Positions 34,060-44,351 of a DNA stretch of 64,000 nt are shown piece by piece. Every line of letters starts with the position of its first letter. The first letter of the stretch is position 1. The position numbers were made by a program, and so were the translations under genes. The stretch is from positions 110,124-174,123 of the forward strand of contig NZ_JAIFRO010000003.1 of NCBI RefSeq assembly GCF_019659805.1. The letters are read 5' to 3'. Under the pieces are notes generated by a model. That model was given only the letters and a program-made list of their open reading frames with translations. It ran no database searches and was not told the DNA's origin. The DNA is from Bartonella raoultii. GTDB taxonomy: Bacteria > Pseudomonadota > Alphaproteobacteria > Rhizobiales > Rhizobiaceae.

Positions 34060-35847
34060 ATGAGTCTTACGTGCAATAAAGAGCTGTTAATACCCACGGT
34101 GTCGCGAAACGTTTTGGTCGTTTTGTTATTAGCGGTGCTCTGTTCATTTTTGATTTTCTTGTATTATTTTTTTCAACCACGAGGTTACCGAGCTACCTTA
34201 ACATTTTCATTATCTGATTCGGTTGGAAAACCTTTATCGATTGAAAAACAGCATGATGTCGTTGCGTTTTTGTTTTCACAATCTATTATTTTTAATAATT
34301 CAAATTTACGGAATTTTTCTTCAGATTCTTCTCATGAGAAAGATTTTCGCGAGAATATCCGTTTATCTCGCCATGGTGACCTTATAGATCTTATTTTTGA
34401 AGCAGAAACAGCCGAAGCGGCTCAACATGGGGTAGAAACTTGGTTTTCTGCACTTTCACAAGAAATTCTAAAACAGAAACAAAAGTTATTATTAATAAAA
34501 CAGCAAAAAGATCAACACTATGATAATGCTGCATTATTTAATATAGTGCAGGGGTTTCGTTCTTCTGTCGATTCTTTTTTTCAACATGATATAAAAAAAA
34601 CAGAGCTTCATGATCTTTCTACGCAATTAATGGAGGCAACTTTAAAGCGTATTCATTTAATGAGCTTGAATTCAGCAATTAAGGTAACGCGTGAAACGGG
34701 AAAATCATTACTGTCTTTATCGTTTATTGCAAATAATTCATCGGTTTCTGCACTCGAATCTAAACGTAATATTTTAGAAATGCAAAGAGCACATATGGTC
34801 GCACAATTGGGATGGACACATCCTCAAATTAAAGCCATGACTGCGGAACTGGAGGTTCTTTCTCACCAATTAGAAAACAAAATTTTGCAGATTGTTCATC
34901 AAATTCATTCCGATGAAATTATTGCAACGGAATTTGAAGAACAACTCAAAAAAAGAATGAGCCACTTTGTAAAAGATAGATCCCAATCTTTGACACAAAT
35001 GTTTAACGAATTAGAAAATAAAATAAAAATAGTGGTCAATGCGCAAAACAAAGAGCTAGAGAAGGATATTTCTTTTTTAGAAAAGACAAAAATTCATGTC
35101 ATTGTACCTACAACGTTAGTATCAATTTCTTTTATGGATCTTTACGGAAAAAATATTATTATGGGTGTCCTTCTAAGCTCAATCATTTTTTTGGGAGGAG
35201 TTTTGTTGTTTTATCAATGCTTTAAAACAAAAAAAAAATATTTAGAAAATGCTGGTTTAAAATCTAAAAAAAATGCTTACAAGAATGATGAAGACTTTCT
35301 CGTTTCTCAGAATGAAAAAAAACTTGAGATTTTTATTACAATAGAAGGATTATCCGATTTTTTAAAATGCTGTACTTCAACAGTTGTTTCAATAATTGGT
35401 CCAGAAGCTGCGCGTACTGCAGCAAAATTATCTCTTCATCTCATCAAAGAACATAAAAAAATTCTTTTGATAGATATTTCTGGTCAACAAATAGAGAAAG
35501 TAATAGGTCCTCATCGGGGATTGAGTGATATTTTAACGAGAAATGCTCAGTTATATGATGTTATTTATCGTGATTACGATACGGGAGTTGATATTCTTCC
35601 TCAAGGGTTAACAAGTGCTGTTTCAGCACAGAATTTTTCAAATGATATCCCTCATATATTGCAGGAATTTAAAAAGGATTATGATTTTATCATTTTAGAA
35701 ATGTCGAGTGAACCCAAATATGGATTTGAACAATTTGCACAGTTAACAGATTATTACATTTGTAGTGTTGTTTTAAATGAACAGGATTGGATGATGCAGA
35801 TGGTAAAAAGATTTCCAAAGACTGTGTATCGTTTGGTTGAATCATAA
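34060..35847 (+). CDS. Degenerate polysaccharide co-polymerase / BY-kinase-like protein
   Basis: This 595-residue protein is laid out like ExoP/GumC-type chain-length regulators fused to a bacterial tyrosine kinase. It has an N-terminal membrane helix (about 14-36), a periplasmic coiled-coil region (to about 360), a second membrane helix (about 364-385) and a C-terminal P-loop-like domain. The Walker A position reads IIGPEAARTAAKL, lacking the GK(S/T) core, although a Walker A'-like ILLIDISG remains. No tyrosine-rich tail is present. Nucleotide binding is therefore doubtful. No polysaccharide genes flank it. It may be a vestigial or repurposed envelope protein. Confidence 0.65.
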   Translation: MSLTCNKELLIPTVSRNVLVVLLLAVLCSFLIFLYYFFQPRGYRATLTFSLSDSVGKPLSIEKQHDVVAFLFSQSIIFNNSNLRNFSSDSSHEKDFRENIRLSRHGDLIDLIFEAETAEAAQHGVETWFSALSQEILKQKQKLLLIKQQKDQHYDNAALFNIVQGFRSSVDSFFQHDIKKTELHDLSTQLMEATLKRIHLMSLNSAIKVTRETGKSLLSLSFIANNSSVSALESKRNILEMQRAHMVAQLGWTHPQIKAMTAELEVLSHQLENKILQIVHQIHSDEIIATEFEEQLKKRMSHFVKDRSQSLTQMFNELENKIKIVVNAQNKELEKDISFLEKTKIHVIVPTTLVSISFMDLYGKNIIMGVLLSSIIFLGGVLLFYQCFKTKKKYLENAGLKSKKNAYKNDEDFLVSQNEKKLEIFITIEGLSDFLKCCTSTVVSIIGPEAARTAAKLSLHLIKEHKKILLIDISGQQIEKVIGPHRGLSDILTRNAQLYDVIYRDYDTGVDILPQGLTSAVSAQNFSNDIPHILQEFKKDYDFIILEMSSEPKYGFEQFAQLTDYYICSVVLNEQDWMMQMVKRFPKTVYRLVES

Positions 35848-35957
35848 AGATCATAAAAGAAAATGTAGATCGCTTGTTTTGTGCTAAAGTTGTAATACAT
35901 ATCCAAATAGCTAGGACTTAATATTTAAATTTTGAAAAATTGTGGTTGGAGAAAGAC

Positions 35958-37049
35958 GTGGGGCAATCAGAGATGACTGTAAAAAGATTGAGTGAAAGCG
36001 TTTTGACAGCAAGGCAAAAGAAAAATCGAAAACAAATTCAAATGTGGCTTTATACTATTTTATTGCTGTGTTTGGCAATCGTTTTAGTTGGGGGTGCTAC
36101 TCGCTTGACAGGGTCAGGTCTATCAATAACCGAATGGAAGCCGATTCATGGTATTATTCCCCCCATTGGTGAGAAACAATGGCAGGAAGAGTTTTTAAAA
36201 TATCAACAGATAGCACAATATAAATTGCTTAATCGTGATATGACATTGAGTGCATTTAAGGTTATTTTTTGGTGGGAATGGGGGCATCGCATTCTTGGGC
36301 GTCTAGTGGGGCTTATAGCTTTATTGGGGCTCATTTGGTTTTGGATGACAAAACGTATTGAAAAAAATCTTTTACTTCCACTTATCATTGTTCCCATTCT
36401 TATTGCTTTTCAGGGTTTTATTGGGTGGTGGATGGTGGCTTCAGGTATTGGCCAAAGTAATCTGACAAGTGTAAGCCAATATCGTTTAGCATTTCATCTT
36501 ATAACAGCATGTTTTGTTATTATTTTTGTTACTTATTTATCTCGAGGACTTACAGAATATTCAGAAAAACCTGCAAATCACAAAGTTCAATATTTTGCAG
36601 GGTGGCTTGTTTTTTTGATTTTGATGGAGATTTATTTTGGAGCTCTTGTAGCCGGGATCCATGCTGGAAAAGTTTATAATACATGGCCCCTTATGGATGG
36701 TCAAATTATCCCTGATGGTTTATTACAACGTAAACCTGTTTGGCTCAATTTCTTTGAAAATCCTTTAACAGTTCAATTTGTTCACCGTTTTTTTGCTTAT
36801 TTTTTATTTGTTGCAGTGATTATTCATGCTTTATATGTACAGAGGAATCTTCCACATTCAACCCATTCTCGTCGTGCATTTTTAATATGTGTTATGATTA
36901 TTGTTCAAGCACTCTTAGGTATTTCTACTTTATTACATGAAGTACCGATAAGTTTAGGGCTTATTCACCAAAGTGTTGCATTAGTGATATTGTGTTTTTC
37001 TGTTGCACATTGGCGTGCTACGAAAGGGGCATATCGTGTTCTTGAATAA
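35958..37049 (+). CDS. ctaA: Heme A synthase (CtaA/COX15)
   Basis: This integral membrane enzyme of about 363 residues converts heme O to heme A for cytochrome aa3 oxidase. It has about eight membrane spans and the four family histidine sites: EWGHRILGR, FHLITA, VHRFFAY and LIHQSVA, with the early GGATRLTGSGLSITEWKP signature of the alphaproteobacterial/mitochondrial type. GTG 35958 is preferred because GGAG lies 6 bases upstream. ATG 35973 is an alternative. It runs convergent to argC. Confidence 0.9.
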   Translation: MGQSEMTVKRLSESVLTARQKKNRKQIQMWLYTILLLCLAIVLVGGATRLTGSGLSITEWKPIHGIIPPIGEKQWQEEFLKYQQIAQYKLLNRDMTLSAFKVIFWWEWGHRILGRLVGLIALLGLIWFWMTKRIEKNLLLPLIIVPILIAFQGFIGWWMVASGIGQSNLTSVSQYRLAFHLITACFVIIFVTYLSRGLTEYSEKPANHKVQYFAGWLVFLILMEIYFGALVAGIHAGKVYNTWPLMDGQIIPDGLLQRKPVWLNFFENPLTVQFVHRFFAYFLFVAVIIHALYVQRNLPHSTHSRRAFLICVMIIVQALLGISTLLHEVPISLGLIHQSVALVILCFSVAHWRATKGAYRVLE

Positions 37050-37067
37050 TCTTTCAAGCAAAAAATA

Positions 37068-38003
37068 TTAATGTCCTGAAAGCATTAAGTTGAGGTTTTG
37101 AACAGCAGCCGCGGATGCACCTTTTCCCAAATTGTCTAAAAGAGCACATAGGTTGAAAATACCTTCATTTTCATTACCGAATACGAATAACCTCATACTA
37201 TCTTTATGTGCTAAACATTCAGGATTGAGTTTTTGGAGTGTATCAGTTTCTTCTTTTGATGCAACTGTTATCACATCTTCTCCCTCATAATGACTTGCAA
37301 GAATTTCGCGTAAATCAGAACAACTTGCTGATTTTGTAAATAAATGACGATGTAGAGGAAGATTTACAATCATTCCTTGAGGAAAACGACCAACACTTGG
37401 TATGAAGATAGGGGGATAATTAATCTGTCCATACATTTTAATTTCTGGTATATGCTTGTGTTGAAGGTTAAGTCCATACACAAAATAATTTTCACAAAAA
37501 TCATTTTGTTGAGATTGCTTTTTCATTTGTGCAATTAATTGTTTACCACCACCAGTGTAACCAGATATTGCGTTAAGTGATATGGGGTAATAAGCGTCTA
37601 GCAGACCAGCTTCACGCAGTGGTCGAATTAAGCTAATTGCCCCTGTGGGATAACATCCAGGATTACTTACATAGCGTGCTGCTTGGATGCGTTGTTTTTG
37701 TCCTATTGTCATTTCAGGAAAGCCATAGACCCAATCAGGCGCAATACGATGGGCTGTTGAACTATCAATCACTCTAATATTTTTATTATTTTTAAGCCAG
37801 TTAACAGTTTCTTTTGCCGTATCATCTGGTAGACATAAAATTGCGATGTCTGTTTGAAAAAGATAATCGTATCGCATATTAATGTTATGCCGATCAGTAT
37901 GAGGAAGAGAGAGCAACTCTAAATCAGAACGGTTGGCTAGTCGTTTTTGTATTTGTAATCCAGTTGTTCCATGTTCACCATCAATAAAGACTTTTGTTGC
38001 CAT
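37068..38003 (-). CDS. argC: N-acetyl-gamma-glutamyl-phosphate reductase, type 2
   Basis: This 311-residue NADPH-dependent third step of arginine synthesis has an N-terminal dinucleotide fold FIDGEHGTTGLQI, the active-site Cys in VSNPGCYPTGA and the GYTGGGKQ loop, typical of the short type 2 form. The gene is isolated between ctaA and glyA with no other arg gene in the window. Bartonella arginine synthesis is generally reduced, so its role may be residual or depend on scattered genes. Confidence 0.9.
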   Translation of the reverse strand: MATKVFIDGEHGTTGLQIQKRLANRSDLELLSLPHTDRHNINMRYDYLFQTDIAILCLPDDTAKETVNWLKNNKNIRVIDSSTAHRIAPDWVYGFPEMTIGQKQRIQAARYVSNPGCYPTGAISLIRPLREAGLLDAYYPISLNAISGYTGGGKQLIAQMKKQSQQNDFCENYFVYGLNLQHKHIPEIKMYGQINYPPIFIPSVGRFPQGMIVNLPLHRHLFTKSASCSDLREILASHYEGEDVITVASKEETDTLQKLNPECLAHKDSMRLFVFGNENEGIFNLCALLDNLGKGASAAAVQNLNLMLSGH

Positions 38004-38356
38004 TCTACTTGCCTTGTATCTATTTTTTTTTTGCTATATTTAATTTAATATATTATAGATCAGTTCAAATTATTACCAACTTAAATCATAAATCTGGAAT
38101 TATTGTATTTTTTGAGGCTGTAGATCATTTTACTTGTGAAAAATTTTAAAAAAAATCCCACAAGTTAAAAGCATATGAGTAAAAATTTGCTACTCATTTT
38201 ATGCGGTTTATTTTATTATGGGGGGGGATTTTGTTGTCTGTACAGCACAGAAATATGACAGGTATTTTTAAATGAAAGCTGTTTAAAATATTTAGTCTGC
38301 TTGACTTGCTATGTTATCGTTTATTACTTTATTTTTTATGTTAGGGAATGTGTTTT
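38004..38356. other. 353-base intergenic region upstream of glyA
   Basis: This region is divergent between argC and glyA. It carries a run of eight G (38220-38227) in otherwise AT-rich sequence. I looked for a glycine or other riboswitch core and did not recognise one. Confidence 0.6.
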
Positions 38357-39670
38357 ATGACTCAGCAAAAAGAGAATACACAAAGACATTTTTTTAATGA
38401 TACTTTACAAACTATTGATGGTGCAATCTTTAATGCAATTAAGGATGAATTGGAACGTCAACAGCATGAAATTGAGCTCATTGCATCGGAGAATATTGTT
38501 TCAAGAGCGGTTCTTGAAGCACAAGGTTCTATTTTAACCAATAAATATGCTGAGGGTTATTCGAGCAAGCGATATTATGGAGGTTGTCAATTTGTTGATG
38601 TCGTTGAAGATTTAGCAATTGAGAGGGCAAAGAAGCTTTTTGGTGCTTCTTTTGCAAATGTTCAATCTCATTCTGGAAGCCAAATGAATCAAGCTGTATT
38701 TTTAGCTTTTCTCAAACCTGGTGATACATTTATGGGGCTTGATTTGAATGCTGGTGGTCATTTGACACACGGTTCATCTGTGAATATGTCAGGAAAATGG
38801 TTTGATGCTGTTTCCTATGGTGTGCGTAAAGAAGATCAGATTATTGATATGGAGGAAGTTGAACAGCTTGCAAAAAAACACAAACCTAAACTTATTATAG
38901 CAGGTGGTTCATCTTATCCTCGTCTATGGGATTGGAAACGGTTTCGGGAAATAGCAGATGAGATAGGCGCTTATTTAATGGTTGATATGTCCCATATTGC
39001 TGGTCTTGTTGCTGGTGGTGTTCATCCTTCACCGGTTCCGCATGCACATATTGTGACAACGACAACGCATAAATCGCTACGTGGTCCTCGTGGTGGGTTA
39101 ATTTTAACAAATGATGAAGTTTTCGCTAGAAAAATTAATTCAGCAATTTTTCCAGGTCTTCAAGGTGGTCCTTTAATGCATGTGATTGCAGCCAAAGCTG
39201 TTGCATTTGAAGAGGCTTTACAACCTGACTTTCGCGATTATGCTGCTCATGTTATTGCGAACGCTAAAACTTTAGCAAAGACATTGCAGGATAATGGGTT
39301 TGATCTTGTATCTGGTGGTACAGATAATCATTTATTGTTGATTGATTTACGTTCCAAAAATGTCACGGGAAAACGTGCTGAATTGGCTTTGGGACGTGCC
39401 CATATTACTTGTAATAAAAACGGTATTCCTTTTGATTCTGAAACACCATCTATAGCCTCGGGGATTCGTTTGGGATCACCTGCTACTACAACGCGTGGCT
39501 TTACAGAGAAAGAGTTTATTCAAGTTGGTAATTTAATTTCAGAAGTTCTTGATGCTCTTCGGAGCGTAAAAAGTGATGAAGATAATAGTGCTGTTGAAAT
39601 GGCTGTTAAGAAAAAAGTAGAAGAGATAACAAGACAATTTCCTCTTTACTCTCATCTTAGTAGTTGTTGA
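38357..39670 (+). CDS. glyA: Serine hydroxymethyltransferase
   Basis: This 437-residue PLP enzyme interconverts serine and glycine and supplies one-carbon units as methylene-THF. The PLP lysine is in [14 protein letters not shown], preceded by [10 protein letters not shown]. The N-terminal [19 protein letters not shown] block is conserved. ATG 38357 is chosen because AGGGA lies 9 bases upstream. ATG 38348 is too close to it. It is probably the first gene of the glyA-nrdR-ribD-ribE-ribH-nusB run. Confidence 0.95.
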   Translation: MTQQKENTQRHFFNDTLQTIDGAIFNAIKDELERQQHEIELIASENIVSRAVLEAQGSILTNKYAEGYSSKRYYGGCQFVDVVEDLAIERAKKLFGASFANVQSHSGSQMNQAVFLAFLKPGDTFMGLDLNAGGHLTHGSSVNMSGKWFDAVSYGVRKEDQIIDMEEVEQLAKKHKPKLIIAGGSSYPRLWDWKRFREIADEIGAYLMVDMSHIAGLVAGGVHPSPVPHAHIVTTTTHKSLRGPRGGLILTNDEVFARKINSAIFPGLQGGPLMHVIAAKAVAFEEALQPDFRDYAAHVIANAKTLAKTLQDNGFDLVSGGTDNHLLLIDLRSKNVTGKRAELALGRAHITCNKNGIPFDSETPSIASGIRLGSPATTTRGFTEKEFIQVGNLISEVLDALRSVKSDEDNSAVEMAVKKKVEEITRQFPLYSHLSSC

Positions 39671-39684
39671 GGAACTCAAAAAAG

Positions 39685-40167
39685 ATGCGCTGCCCTTACT
39701 GCCAATATGAAGATACACAGGTTAAAGATTCGCGTCCTGCAGAAGAGGGGACGGTTATTCGTCGACGGCGTGTGTGTTCCGTGTGTGGTGGCCGTTTTAC
39801 AACTTTTGAACGTGTTCAGTTACGTGAGCTTTTAGTTTCTAAAAAGAGTGGTCGATGTGAGCCATTTGATCGTGATAAGTTAATGCGATCTGTTGATCTT
39901 GCTGTGCGTAAACGAAATATTGATCCTGAATATATTGAACGTGCAATTTCTGGCATTGTCCGTCGCCTTGAAAGCTTAGGAGAGCCAGAAATTGCATCAG
40001 AAAAAATAGGGTTTCTTGTTATGGAAGCGTTAAAAAGTATTGATCATATTGCTTATATTCGTTTTGCTTCTGTTTATCGAGATTTTCGTAATGCGAGTGA
40101 TTTTCACGATATTATTGATGAGTTGTCAAAGGATATAACGGATACAGAATCTTGTTTTGATGAATAA
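39685..40167 (+). CDS. nrdR: Transcriptional repressor NrdR
   Basis: This 160-residue regulator of ribonucleotide reductase genes has a zinc ribbon (CPYC ... [13 protein letters not shown]) and an ATP-cone ([18 protein letters not shown]) that senses ATP/dATP. ATG 39685 yields the canonical MRCPYC start. The gene overlaps ribD by 8 bases. The neighbours glyA, ribD and nusB are the usual alphaproteobacterial setting. Confidence 0.95.
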   Translation: MRCPYCQYEDTQVKDSRPAEEGTVIRRRRVCSVCGGRFTTFERVQLRELLVSKKSGRCEPFDRDKLMRSVDLAVRKRNIDPEYIERAISGIVRRLESLGEPEIASEKIGFLVMEALKSIDHIAYIRFASVYRDFRNASDFHDIIDELSKDITDTESCFDE

Positions 40168-41287
40168 AAAAGTACAAGATGAGCGGTTTATGGCTGCAGC
40201 TATCCGTTTAGCGGAACGTCATATAGGCCTTACTGGTGAAAACCCTTCAGTCGGTGCACTAATCGTGCAAAACATTAACGGCATAGAAACTTCTATTGTT
40301 GGATATGGTGTGACAGCCATAAACGGAAGACCTCATGCTGAAGTGCAAGCCCTTCGCATGGCCGGTTCTTTAGCAAAGGGGGCCACAATCTATGTTACTT
40401 TAGAACCTTGTTCGCATTATGGTAATACTTCACCATGTGTTAATGCACTTATTGATTCGGGTATTTCACGGGTTGTTATTGCTCTTTCTGATTTAGATAA
40501 GAGGGTTGATGGTCGTGGTATTGCTCTTTTGCGTAAGGTTGGCATTGAGGTTGTTGAGGGCATTTTGTCTGAAGAAGCTTTAGAATCATTATGTACGCAT
40601 TGGTGTATAAGAAAGTTACAACGCTGTGCAGTTACTTTAAAAATGGCAATTTCTGCTGATAATGGTGTGGGAAAGAGAGGGCAGGGGGGTATACAAATTA
40701 GTGGAATGATTTCGCATGCTCATACGCATATTTTACGTGCTCAAAATAATGCTATTGTTGTTGGTGTTGGGACTATATTAGCAGATGATCCACAATTAAC
40801 TTGTCGTTTGCCAGGAATGGAAGATCGATCGCCTATACGGGTTATTTTAGATGCAGATCTGTGTATTCCACTAGATGCAAAAGTTGTTCAAACGGCAAAA
40901 AAGATTCCTACATGGGTCATTTGTGATGCAAATTTTATACAAAAAAGTAAAAAAGGTGCATTGGAACAGTATGGTGTATCCGTCTATTCTGTAGAAGTCA
41001 GTGATGGTTATATGTCACCCTTTGCTATTTTACAGCTACTCTATAAACAGGGAATTAATAGCGTTTTATTAGAGGGGGGAGTAAAGACAGGAGAAATGTT
41101 TTTAAATGCTGGTTGTGTGGATAATTTAATATGCTTTTATGCTCCTATTACTTTAGGCAAAAACCGTATTGAAGCGCCTCATTTTAAGAATTACCTCTCT
41201 CAATTTCATGAAGTTGAAACGAGAATGTTTGGAAATGATCGTTTTTATAAATGGAGACGTAAGACATTATGTTTACAGGAATTATAA
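40160..41287 (+). CDS. ribD: Bifunctional riboflavin deaminase/reductase RibD
   Basis: This 375-residue protein catalyses the second and third steps of riboflavin synthesis from GTP. The N-terminal deaminase domain has the zinc site HAEVQAL plus [11 protein letters not shown]. The C-terminal reductase domain begins near residue 150 ([12 protein letters not shown]) and has the LEGG loop. It overlaps nrdR by 8 bases (ATGAATAA) and ribE by 19 bases, so the genes are translationally coupled. Confidence 0.94.
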   Translation: MNKKVQDERFMAAAIRLAERHIGLTGENPSVGALIVQNINGIETSIVGYGVTAINGRPHAEVQALRMAGSLAKGATIYVTLEPCSHYGNTSPCVNALIDSGISRVVIALSDLDKRVDGRGIALLRKVGIEVVEGILSEEALESLCTHWCIRKLQRCAVTLKMAISADNGVGKRGQGGIQISGMISHAHTHILRAQNNAIVVGVGTILADDPQLTCRLPGMEDRSPIRVILDADLCIPLDAKVVQTAKKIPTWVICDANFIQKSKKGALEQYGVSVYSVEVSDGYMSPFAILQLLYKQGINSVLLEGGVKTGEMFLNAGCVDNLICFYAPITLGKNRIEAPHFKNYLSQFHEVETRMFGNDRFYKWRRKTLCLQEL

Positions 41288-41886
41288 CGGATATCGGTTA
41301 TATTGAAGACATATATTCTTTAAAGCAAGGAGTACGTTTTAATATTTCCACGCGCTATGATATGGATAGTTTAGAAATTGGTGCATCAATTGCATGCTCA
41401 GGAGTTTGTTTGACAATTGTTGAGTGTGGATCAAAACAGAAAAAGACCAATTGGTTTGCGGTAGAAGCGTGGGAAGAAGCTTTGCGTTTGACTAATCTTG
41501 CTGATTGGACAAAAGGAACTCTTGTTAATTTAGAACGTTCTCTGAGATTGGGTGATGAAATGGGGGGACATTTAGTTTCTGGTCATATTGATGGTTTGGC
41601 TGAAGTTATTGAACAGAAAAATGAAGGAGATGCCATTCGTTTTTTTTTACAAGTTCCAAAACGATTTGTGCCTTTTATTGTCAACAAAGGATCTATTGCA
41701 CTTAATGGGACATCTTTGACTGTTAATTGTGTTAAAGATTGTATTTTTGATGTTCTTATTATTCGCCATACACTTGAAGTAACAACTTGGGGGAAAACAA
41801 AAATTGGAGATAAAATTAATTTAGAAATTGATCAACTTGCCCGTTATGTTGCTAAGCTTTCTGGTTTTAAAATGAACGATGAATAA
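41269..41886 (+). CDS. ribE: Riboflavin synthase, alpha chain
   Basis: This 205-residue enzyme dismutates two 6,7-dimethyl-8-ribityllumazine molecules to riboflavin. Two lumazine-binding repeats are visible, with the [10 protein letters not shown] start, CSGVCLTIVE in repeat 1, GHLVSGHIDG between them, and NGTSLTVNCV in repeat 2. It starts inside the end of ribD. It lies 66 bases before ribH, and with it supplies the last two steps. Confidence 0.94.
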   Translation: MFTGIITDIGYIEDIYSLKQGVRFNISTRYDMDSLEIGASIACSGVCLTIVECGSKQKKTNWFAVEAWEEALRLTNLADWTKGTLVNLERSLRLGDEMGGHLVSGHIDGLAEVIEQKNEGDAIRFFLQVPKRFVPFIVNKGSIALNGTSLTVNCVKDCIFDVLIIRHTLEVTTWGKTKIGDKINLEIDQLARYVAKLSGFKMNDE

Positions 41887-41952
41887 GTTAAAATTTTATT
41901 CTCATGTTTAGAATTTTGTGTTTTATAAACTTAATTTATATGAGATTCCGTT

Positions 41953-42411
41953 ATGGCAAAAGAAATAGGTAAAAAGTTGCACGTATTGATCGTTGAAGCA
42001 CGTTTTTATGAGGCGATTTCTGATGCTCTTCTAGCAGGTGCTGTGAATGTTTTGCAAAAAGCTCAAGTGAGCTATGATGTTGTGACAGTTCCTGGAGCCT
42101 TAGAGATACCAAGTGCAATAGCCTTTGCCGAAAATAAGAGTAAAGTCTCATATGATGGTTATATCGCTCTTGGGTGTGTTATCCGAGGAGAAACATATCA
42201 TTTTGAAATTGTTGCTAATGATTCTTGTCGTGCTTTGATGGATTTAACGGTGCATAAACAATTGGCTATTGGAAATGGTATTTTGACTGTTGAAAATGAA
42301 GAACAAGCATGGGAGCGTGCAAAACAGGAGAAAAAAAATAAAGGTGGCTTTGCTGCTGAAGCTGCTTTATGTATGATCGCTCTAAAAAAGAGATTTGGAG
42401 ATAATCGTTAA
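41953..42411 (+). CDS. ribH: Lumazine synthase RibH
   Basis: This 152-residue enzyme condenses the ribityl-diaminouracil with dihydroxybutanone phosphate to give 6,7-dimethyl-8-ribityllumazine. Family motifs are [25 protein letters not shown] and [15 protein letters not shown]. It ends 2 bases before nusB. ribB/ribA are not in the window, but folE at 50.6 kb shares the GTP pool. Confidence 0.94.
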   Translation: MAKEIGKKLHVLIVEARFYEAISDALLAGAVNVLQKAQVSYDVVTVPGALEIPSAIAFAENKSKVSYDGYIALGCVIRGETYHFEIVANDSCRALMDLTVHKQLAIGNGILTVENEEQAWERAKQEKKNKGGFAAEAALCMIALKKRFGDNR

Positions 42412-42413
42412 AT

Positions 42414-42884
42414 ATGGCTGATATAAAAGGTAGATATTCTTCGCGTTCAGCCAACAAACGTGGAGCAGCAAGACTTGCTGCAGTCCAAGCACTCTATCAA
42501 ATGGATATTGTAGGTTCTGGTGTGATGGAAACAGCAGCTGAGTATGAGGCTTATCGCTTAGGAAAAGATATTGATGGAAATCAGTATATTGATGCTGATT
42601 TCCAGTGGTTTTTAGCTATTATTACTGGTGTTGTAAGAGATCAAAAACAGCTTGATCCCATGCTTCATCAACAACTTTCTAGCGAATGGTCACTTTCACG
42701 TCTCGATTCTATATTACGTGCGATTTTGCGAGCAGGTTTATGGGAGTTGGTCAATCGTCAAGATGTTCCTGTAGCAGTTATTGTAAGTGAATATGTTGAT
42801 ATAGCAAAAGCATTTTTTGAAAGTGATGAACCAAAACTCGTGAATGCTGTTCTTGATAAGATGGCAAAAAAAATACGTCTCTAG
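42414..42884 (+). CDS. nusB: Transcription antitermination factor NusB
   Basis: This 156-residue all-helical protein binds boxA RNA with NusE (S10) during rRNA antitermination. Signature segments are [20 protein letters not shown] at the N-terminus, [16 protein letters not shown], and the C-terminal [27 protein letters not shown]. It is last in the run and convergent to bamE. Confidence 0.94.
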   Translation: MADIKGRYSSRSANKRGAARLAAVQALYQMDIVGSGVMETAAEYEAYRLGKDIDGNQYIDADFQWFLAIITGVVRDQKQLDPMLHQQLSSEWSLSRLDSILRAILRAGLWELVNRQDVPVAVIVSEYVDIAKAFFESDEPKLVNAVLDKMAKKIRL

Positions 42885-42957
42885 AAATTGTGTTACAATC
42901 TTTAGATTATTCGTTTTTATAATCGTTAAAATCTAGTTTTATCAAGTATTCACATAT

Positions 42958-43446
42958 TTAGTTATGTATTGGGAGATTCGCAGGACCTTTGATAATTTGA
43001 ATCAAAAAAGGCTGTTCTTTTGTTGCGGTTGGCGTTGTTTGCGTGATAAAATCAAATATCTGCCCATCTTGTAGACCATAATGGGCTATCTTTGTAACTT
43101 GATCATTTTTATTAAAGTAAATAGCCAATACTTTGCGATCAACGATTTTTGTTTTCATAAATTGCATACCACGGTAGCGTGTTTGTGAAATATAATAAAA
43201 GACCTCATTATCATATTGTGTTTTGAGAGAGGGGGTTCCTAAAGCTAAAATAACTTGCTCTTGACTTGATCCAACAGAAATAGAATTAAGAGCATTTTTA
43301 TCAAGAATATAGCCTTCTCTATAGATTTGACTTGATCCTGAAGAATCAAGAACACTACATCCCGTAATTGCTATCATGCTTACTGTTAATAAACCAATCA
43401 ATAAGTTTTGTTTAATTGAGGTTTTTTTGTTGAACTCCTGAAACAA
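42958..43446 (-). CDS. bamE: Outer membrane assembly lipoprotein BamE (SmpA/OmlA)
   Basis: This 162-residue lipoprotein of the BAM complex has a signal with lipobox ITGC (Cys30) followed by the SmpA/OmlA fold: GYILDKNALNSISVGSSQEQVILALGTPS, then the FYYISQ strand and the conserved VLAIYFNKNDQVTKIAHYG ending. The start is a TTG at 43446 with GGGAG 6 bases upstream. I see no better in-frame ATG. It is divergent from the DUF177 gene. Confidence 0.9.
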   Translation of the reverse strand: MFQEFNKKTSIKQNLLIGLLTVSMIAITGCSVLDSSGSSQIYREGYILDKNALNSISVGSSQEQVILALGTPSLKTQYDNEVFYYISQTRYRGMQFMKTKIVDRKVLAIYFNKNDQVTKIAHYGLQDGQIFDFITQTTPTATKEQPFLIQIIKGPANLPIHN

Positions 43447-43658
43447 TGATATCTCCCTTATTTATAGATAGATGACAAGAAGGCAATCTCAAATTTTTCT
43501 TATTTTCACTTAAATATATCATAGCTTACATTGAGTTTCCCCATTATAAGTTGAATTATGCCATACAGAGTTTCTTTAGAAAAGAAAAAAATAAATAAAA
43601 TATGTTTTGACTAAACAAAATACAGTATATTACATGATTTTATGTTCGGGAGTTGCCA

Positions 43659-44216
43659 ATGAATGTTCAAAATGCTTCTCAAATGACATTTGCTATGGCT
43701 TATCCAGTATCAGTACGTTCATTGCCTGCTAAGGGGCTCAAGGTTCATATTTGTGCAGATGAACAAGAGTGTGCACACTTAGCTAGAAATCACGATTTAG
43801 TTGAAGTAAAATTTTGTGAAGGAAAATTTCATATTTTTCCGTGGAAAAAGCGTGGAGTTCGTATAAAAGGTCTATTGCAGGCGCGTATAATACAGTTATG
43901 TGTTGTTACATTAGAGCCATTAGAGAATATTCTCTATGAAAAAATAGAGGTTGTTTTTGTCCCTGAAGATTCAAATTTGATAAAGCCAAAAATATCAGAA
44001 AATACAGGTGAACTATTTTTAGATGCGGAGGGGCTAGATACACCAGAAGTGTTTTATGGTGATAAAATTGATGTTGGTGCGGTTATGGAAGAATTTTTTG
44101 AATTATCCATTAATCATTATCCGCGTAAAGAGGGAACAAATATGAATATAATTAAAAACTTAGAAGAACCTGAAAAAAAATTATCACCATTTTCTGTTTT
44201 GAAAAATTGGAAGTAA
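43659..44216 (+). CDS. DUF177 / YceD-like protein
   Basis: This 185-residue protein is of the YceD family, linked in plants and bacteria to 23S rRNA accumulation and ribosome biogenesis. The core ARIIQLCVVTLEPLEN (the C-(V/T)-x-T-L-E-P signature) and the acidic C-terminal half (DGxE-like LFLDAEGLDTPEVFYGDKIDVGAVMEEFFELSINHYPR) are typical. ATG 43659 has GGGAG upstream. As in other alphaproteobacteria it sits ahead of plsX. Confidence 0.85.
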   Translation: MNVQNASQMTFAMAYPVSVRSLPAKGLKVHICADEQECAHLARNHDLVEVKFCEGKFHIFPWKKRGVRIKGLLQARIIQLCVVTLEPLENILYEKIEVVFVPEDSNLIKPKISENTGELFLDAEGLDTPEVFYGDKIDVGAVMEEFFELSINHYPRKEGTNMNIIKNLEEPEKKLSPFSVLKNWK

Positions 44217-44351
44217 TTATAAAAATACAGTATCTATGATGATGTTATCATAAAAACAATATTTTCTGCGAAGCCTATTTATACAATTGGCTTCAGGTTT
44301 ACTCAGTAACAAAAAATTATAATATGCGTTTAAAAACGTAAAGGAAAAGAT

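Noticed and set aside
38004..38356. Glycine riboswitch upstream of glyA
   Set aside because: I could not find the paired aptamer cores. The region is AT-rich with a G8 run only.
41887..41952. FMN riboswitch in the riboflavin genes
   Set aside because: The gaps in the glyA-ribD-ribE-ribH run are too short and contain no RFN-like conserved segments.
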